This document shows, in pieces, positions 60,656-64,000 of a DNA stretch of 64,000 nt. The stretch spans positions 1 through 64,000 of the forward strand of contig CAZCIX010000006.1 in assembly GCA_964498835.1 (NCBI GenBank), read 5' to 3'. A program made the translations under genes and the position numbers. The notes under the pieces were generated by a model. That model saw nothing but the letters and a program-made list of their open reading frames with translations, had not been told where the DNA came from and ran no database searches. Each line of letters starts with the position of its first letter. Positions within the stretch are counted from its first letter, which is position 1. The DNA is from JAGKXB01 sp964498835 (GTDB taxonomy: Bacteria; Pseudomonadota; Gammaproteobacteria; Burkholderiales; Burkholderiaceae_D).

Positions 60656-61753
60656 CTAAGTGTTTTTATTCGCAAATTTCTGCATATAAGCCAACAACGC
60701 TTCTATACCCTCAATCGGCATAGCGTTGTAAATCGACGCCCGCATTCCACCGACCGATTTATGGCCTTTCAATTGCACCAAACCTGCTTCTTTTGCCCCA
60801 GCCAAAAACGCATCGTTTAAGGATTCATCACGCAAGAAAAAAGGAACGTTCATACGTGAACGACAATCTTTGGCTACGTCATTGCGATAAAAATCGGTCG
60901 AATCTAAGTAGTCATACAATAACGCTGCTTTGGCAATATTTTTTTGCTCCATCACCGCCACGCCACCTTGGCGCAACAACCATTGAAATACCAAACCAGC
61001 GATATAAATCGCGTAAGTCGGCGGCGTGTTGTACATAGAATCGTTGTCTGCCACGATTTTCCAGTCAAACGCAGAAGGACAATATGGCAAAGCGTGGCCG
61101 ATCAAATCTTCCCTGACAATCACGATGGTAAGACCGGCTGGGCCAATATTCTTTTGGGCACCCGCAAAAATTACACCATAGCGAGAAACATCAATCACAC
61201 GAGACAAGATATGCGATGACATATCCGCCACCAGGGGCACATCCCCCACATCAGGCGTGAAATGGTACTCAAGCCCGTCTATGGTTTCATTACTGCAAAT
61301 ATGTAAATAAGCCGCATCTTTGGACAATTGCCACAACGCACGATCTGGAATGGTCTGGAATTTTTGTCCTTCAGAAGAAGCTGCAACATTGATCTTGGCA
61401 TATTTAGCCGCTTCTTTGATTGATTTTCCTGACCACGCACCCGTGTGAATAAAATCAATCGTCGCTGGCTGCGGATTCACACGCCCCACTAAATTCATTG
61501 GAATGATGGCATTTTCGGCTAACGCTCCACCCTGCATGAAAAGAATTTTGTAATTCGATGGCACATTCAGCAAAATACGTAAATCTCTTTGCGCACTTTC
61601 CAAAATCGACATGAACTCTTTGCCGCGATGGCTCATTTCCATCACTGACATGCCACTGCCATGCCAGTTCACCATCTCTGCTGCCGCTTGTTGTAATACT
61701 TCTGGCGGCAAAAGCGCTGGACCAGCGGAAAAATTATATAGAGGCATTGTCAT
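60656..61753 (-). CDS. serC: phosphoserine aminotransferase
   Basis: PLP enzyme for serine and pyridoxine synthesis. The 365 residues show 'LYNFSAGPALLPPEVLQQAA', 'MSVMEMSHRGKEF', 'DMSSHILSRVIDVSRYGVI' and the PLP Lys in 'FAGAQKNIGPAGLTIVIV'. 'SVGGMRASIYNAMP' is near the C-terminus. A second ATG two codons in is also possible. It starts 5 bp past the gyrA stop and lies 15 bp before pheA, forming gyrA-serC-pheA. Confidence 0.96.
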   Translation of the reverse strand: MTMPLYNFSAGPALLPPEVLQQAAAEMVNWHGSGMSVMEMSHRGKEFMSILESAQRDLRILLNVPSNYKILFMQGGALAENAIIPMNLVGRVNPQPATIDFIHTGAWSGKSIKEAAKYAKINVAASSEGQKFQTIPDRALWQLSKDAAYLHICSNETIDGLEYHFTPDVGDVPLVADMSSHILSRVIDVSRYGVIFAGAQKNIGPAGLTIVIVREDLIGHALPYCPSAFDWKIVADNDSMYNTPPTYAIYIAGLVFQWLLRQGGVAVMEQKNIAKAALLYDYLDSTDFYRNDVAKDCRSRMNVPFFLRDESLNDAFLAGAKEAGLVQLKGHKSVGGMRASIYNAMPIEGIEALLAYMQKFANKNT

Positions 61754-61758
61754 AGCGT

Positions 61759-64000
61759 TTATGACTCCAATTCATCAGCAGCCAACTCCACATCGGACTC
61801 TCCAACGGATTCCGTATCAGACTCAACGTCCGATTCCACCACACGTTGTAATCCACTTAACTTGCTGCCATCTTCAACTGAAATCAAAGTCACACCCTGC
61901 GTCGCACGTCCCATTTCACGAATTTCAGAAACACGGGTACGGATCAAAACACCACCAGTTGTAATCAACATGATTTCATCAGTTGGTTCGACCAGAGTCG
62001 CTGCCACCACTTTGCCATTCCGCTCGCTGGTTTGAATCGCAATCATCCCCTTGGTGCCACGACCATGACGGGTGTATTCCGTAATGGGCGTGCGTTTACC
62101 ATAACCATTTTCCGTTGCAGTTAATACCGACTGCTGTTCATTTTCTGCCACCAGTAAGGCAATAACTTGCTGGCCCTCATCCAAATTCATACCACGCACA
62201 CCACGCGCGGTACGCCCCATTGGGCGCACGTCATTTTCATCAAAACGCACCGCTTTGCCGGCATCAGAAAACAGCATGACGTCATGCGCGCCATCGGTTA
62301 ATGCCGCGCCAATCAAGAAATCGCCTTCATCCAACGCAACGGCAATGATCCCCGCCTTACGTGGATTGCTAAAGTCTGACAACGGTGTCTTTTTAACAGT
62401 ACCCAAGCTAGTCGCCATGAAAATATAACGATCATCAGGGAAGCTGCGGTTCTCACCAGAAACCGGCAGAATCACGGTGACTTTTTCATCTTCCTGCAAC
62501 GGGAACATATTGACAATAGGTTTACCACGCGAATTGCGTGAACCCTGCGGCACTTCCCAGACTTTCAACCAATACACGCGTCCATGATCGGAAAAACACA
62601 AGATGTAATCATGTGTGTTAGCAATAAACAAATGATCAATCCAATCATCATCCTTGGTTGCCATCGCTTGCTTGCCACGACCACCACGCTTTTGCGCCCG
62701 GTATTCTGAAACGGGTTGCGATTTCATATAACCGGTATGCGACAAGGTCACCACCATGTCTTGCGGCGTAATCAAATCTTCCGTTTCTAAATCGTTGGCA
62801 TTGAGTTCGATTTGCGAGCGACGTACATCTTTCGAGCCTTCGCCATACTCATTTTTTACTATCGTCAATTCATCAGAAATGATGCGAGTGACGCGCTCTG
62901 GCTTAGATAAAATATCCAACAAATCAGCGATTTGCGCCATCACTTCTTTGTATTCATTGACGATCTTGTCTTGTTCCAAACCAGTCAAACGTTGCAAGCG
63001 CATTTGCAAAATTTCCTGCGCCTGATCATCAGACAATTTGTACAAACCATCAGGTTGGATACCGTAATGTTTAGGCAGATTCTCAGGACGGAAAGCTTCT
63101 ATCCCACCAGCATTATCTGCACTGGTACGCGCCAACATTTCACGCACCATGGAAGAATCCCAGGCGCGCAACATCAATTCTTGTTTCGCAATCGGTGGCG
63201 TAGGCGCAGCTTTAATGATCGCAATAAAATCATCGATATTCGCCAATGCAACCGCCAAACCTTCCAACACATGACCACGCTCACGCGCTTTGCGCAACTC
63301 AAATACGGTACGACGTGTCACCACTTCGCGTCGATGCGACAAAAAGCATTCCAGCATTTGCTTCAAGTTCAGCAACTTAGGCTGACCATTGACCAGCGCC
63401 ACCATATTCATGCCAAACGTGTCTTGCAGCTGCGTTTGTTTGTAAAGATTATTGAGGACGACATCAGGTACTTCGTTGCGTTTTAACTCAATCACCACGC
63501 GCATACCGGATTTATCGGACTCATCACGAATATCCGAAATACCGTCGAGCTTCTTGTCTCTCACGTTTTCAGCGATGCGTTCCAGCAAGGATTTTTTATT
63601 AACTTGATAGGGCAACTCATCAACGATAATGGCGGTACGGCCTTCTTTGCCGAATTCTTCAAAATGCGTCTTAGCACGCATCACAATCCGACCACGACCA
63701 GTACGATAACCATCGCGCACGCCAGCAACACCATAAATGATGCCCGCTGTAGGGAAATCTGGCGCAGGGATCAATTCGATCAATTCATCAATTGTGCAAT
63801 CGACATTGTGCAATAAATGCAATGCACCCTGAATGACTTCAGTAATGTTGTGCGGTGGAATGTTGGTCGCCATACCAACCGCAATCCCAGAAGAACCGTT
63901 GATCAGCAAATTGGGCAGTTTGGTCGGCAATACAGATGGCTCTTTTTCCTTGCCATCATAGTTGGGGACGAAATCAACCGTGTCTTTTTCAATATCTGCC
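61759..64000 (-). CDS. gyrA: DNA gyrase subunit A, 3' part, truncated by the window edge
   Basis: The frame is open to the right edge, about 747 codons. Visible parts are the breakage-reunion domain from 'DIEKDTVDFVPNYDGKEKEP' and 'INGSSGIAVGMATNIPPHN', the coiled-coil region, and the C-terminal beta-pinwheel with the GyrA box 'QKRGGRGKQAM', which separates GyrA from ParC. The last 30 residues are an acidic Glu/Asp/Ser/Val tail. The active-site Tyr and the quinolone-resistance region lie beyond the window. First gene of gyrA-serC-pheA-hisC-tyrA. Confidence 0.96.
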   Translation of the reverse strand, partial: ADIEKDTVDFVPNYDGKEKEPSVLPTKLPNLLINGSSGIAVGMATNIPPHNITEVIQGALHLLHNVDCTIDELIELIPAPDFPTAGIIYGVAGVRDGYRTGRGRIVMRAKTHFEEFGKEGRTAIIVDELPYQVNKKSLLERIAENVRDKKLDGISDIRDESDKSGMRVVIELKRNEVPDVVLNNLYKQTQLQDTFGMNMVALVNGQPKLLNLKQMLECFLSHRREVVTRRTVFELRKARERGHVLEGLAVALANIDDFIAIIKAAPTPPIAKQELMLRAWDSSMVREMLARTSADNAGGIEAFRPENLPKHYGIQPDGLYKLSDDQAQEILQMRLQRLTGLEQDKIVNEYKEVMAQIADLLDILSKPERVTRIISDELTIVKNEYGEGSKDVRRSQIELNANDLETEDLITPQDMVVTLSHTGYMKSQPVSEYRAQKRGGRGKQAMATKDDDWIDHLFIANTHDYILCFSDHGRVYWLKVWEVPQGSRNSRGKPIVNMFPLQEDEKVTVILPVSGENRSFPDDRYIFMATSLGTVKKTPLSDFSNPRKAGIIAVALDEGDFLIGAALTDGAHDVMLFSDAGKAVRFDENDVRPMGRTARGVRGMNLDEGQQVIALLVAENEQQSVLTATENGYGKRTPITEYTRHGRGTKGMIAIQTSERNGKVVAATLVEPTDEIMLITTGGVLIRTRVSEIREMGRATQGVTLISVEDGSKLSGLQRVVESDVESDTESVGESDVELAADELES

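Overview
The window is a stretch of chromosome from a betaproteobacterium, most likely a Burkholderiales member with Oxalobacteraceae-like gene content. The evidence is the family-level identity and order of housekeeping blocks: lapA-lapB-hldA-ugd beside ihfB-rpsA-cmk, pyrG-kdsA-eno-ftsB, carA-carB-greA with yhbY-rlmE-ftsH-folP-glmM, gyrA-serC-pheA-hisC-tyrA, a DUF4124 gene beside glnA, and fdxA beside a thioredoxin-reductase-like ferredoxin reductase. Intergenic DNA is strikingly AT-rich for this order, which would fit a host-associated lineage; that is inference and G+C was not computed. No tRNA, rRNA, CRISPR array, prophage or transposase was recognised.

Layout. 1-2083: the 5' part of a large leftward gene encoding an array of exactly 35-residue helical repeats, cut by the window edge. 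2403-9555: relA, an alpha/beta hydrolase, a 3-hydroxybutyrate dehydrogenase, a ComEA-like protein, and the envelope sugar genes hldA and ugd. 9652-15585: lapB, lapA, ihfB, rpsA, cmk, aroA. 15622-19839: ftsB, eno, kdsA, pyrG. 20087-24671: a possible 44-residue membrane protein, ferredoxin FdxA and its reductase, a His/Lys-rich secreted protein, ribosomal proteins L28 and L33, malate synthase. 24815-28636: valS and a Crp/Fnr regulator that has lost its iron-sulfur ligands. 28796-39622: glmM, folP, ftsH, rlmE, yhbY, greA, carB, carA. 39926-47568: a methyltransferase, an orphan secreted protein, groL-groS with CIRCE and a sigma-32-type promoter, aroC, a DUF4124 protein, glnA. 47950-54685: folK, panB, dnaJ-dnaK-grpE with sigma-32-type promoters, a FolM-like reductase, folB. 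54805-56533: a second accessory locus, apparently one gene split by an A10 tract. 56813-64000: a cupin, tyrA, hisC, pheA (containing an artificial assembly gap), serC and the 3' part of gyrA at the right edge.

The most interesting content is the pair of accessory loci at the left edge and at 54.8-56.5 kb. By eye they share an N-terminal module and related helical repeats, so they look like members of one undescribed paralogous family. One has a perfectly phased 35-residue repeat array; the other has an internal tandem duplication, an exact 63-bp duplication and a homopolymer at the point where its frame changes. Their function is unknown; a host-directed or surface role is speculation.

Other features worth attention: a palindromic repeat family in at least three approximately 90-108 bp copies; two short REP-like palindromes; a 153-bp element with 12-bp inverted ends upstream of folK; separation of tyrA from aroA by about 41 kb, implying rearrangement of a usually contiguous cluster; and a false 100-N scaffold gap in pheA flanked by an identical 55-bp sequence on both sides.
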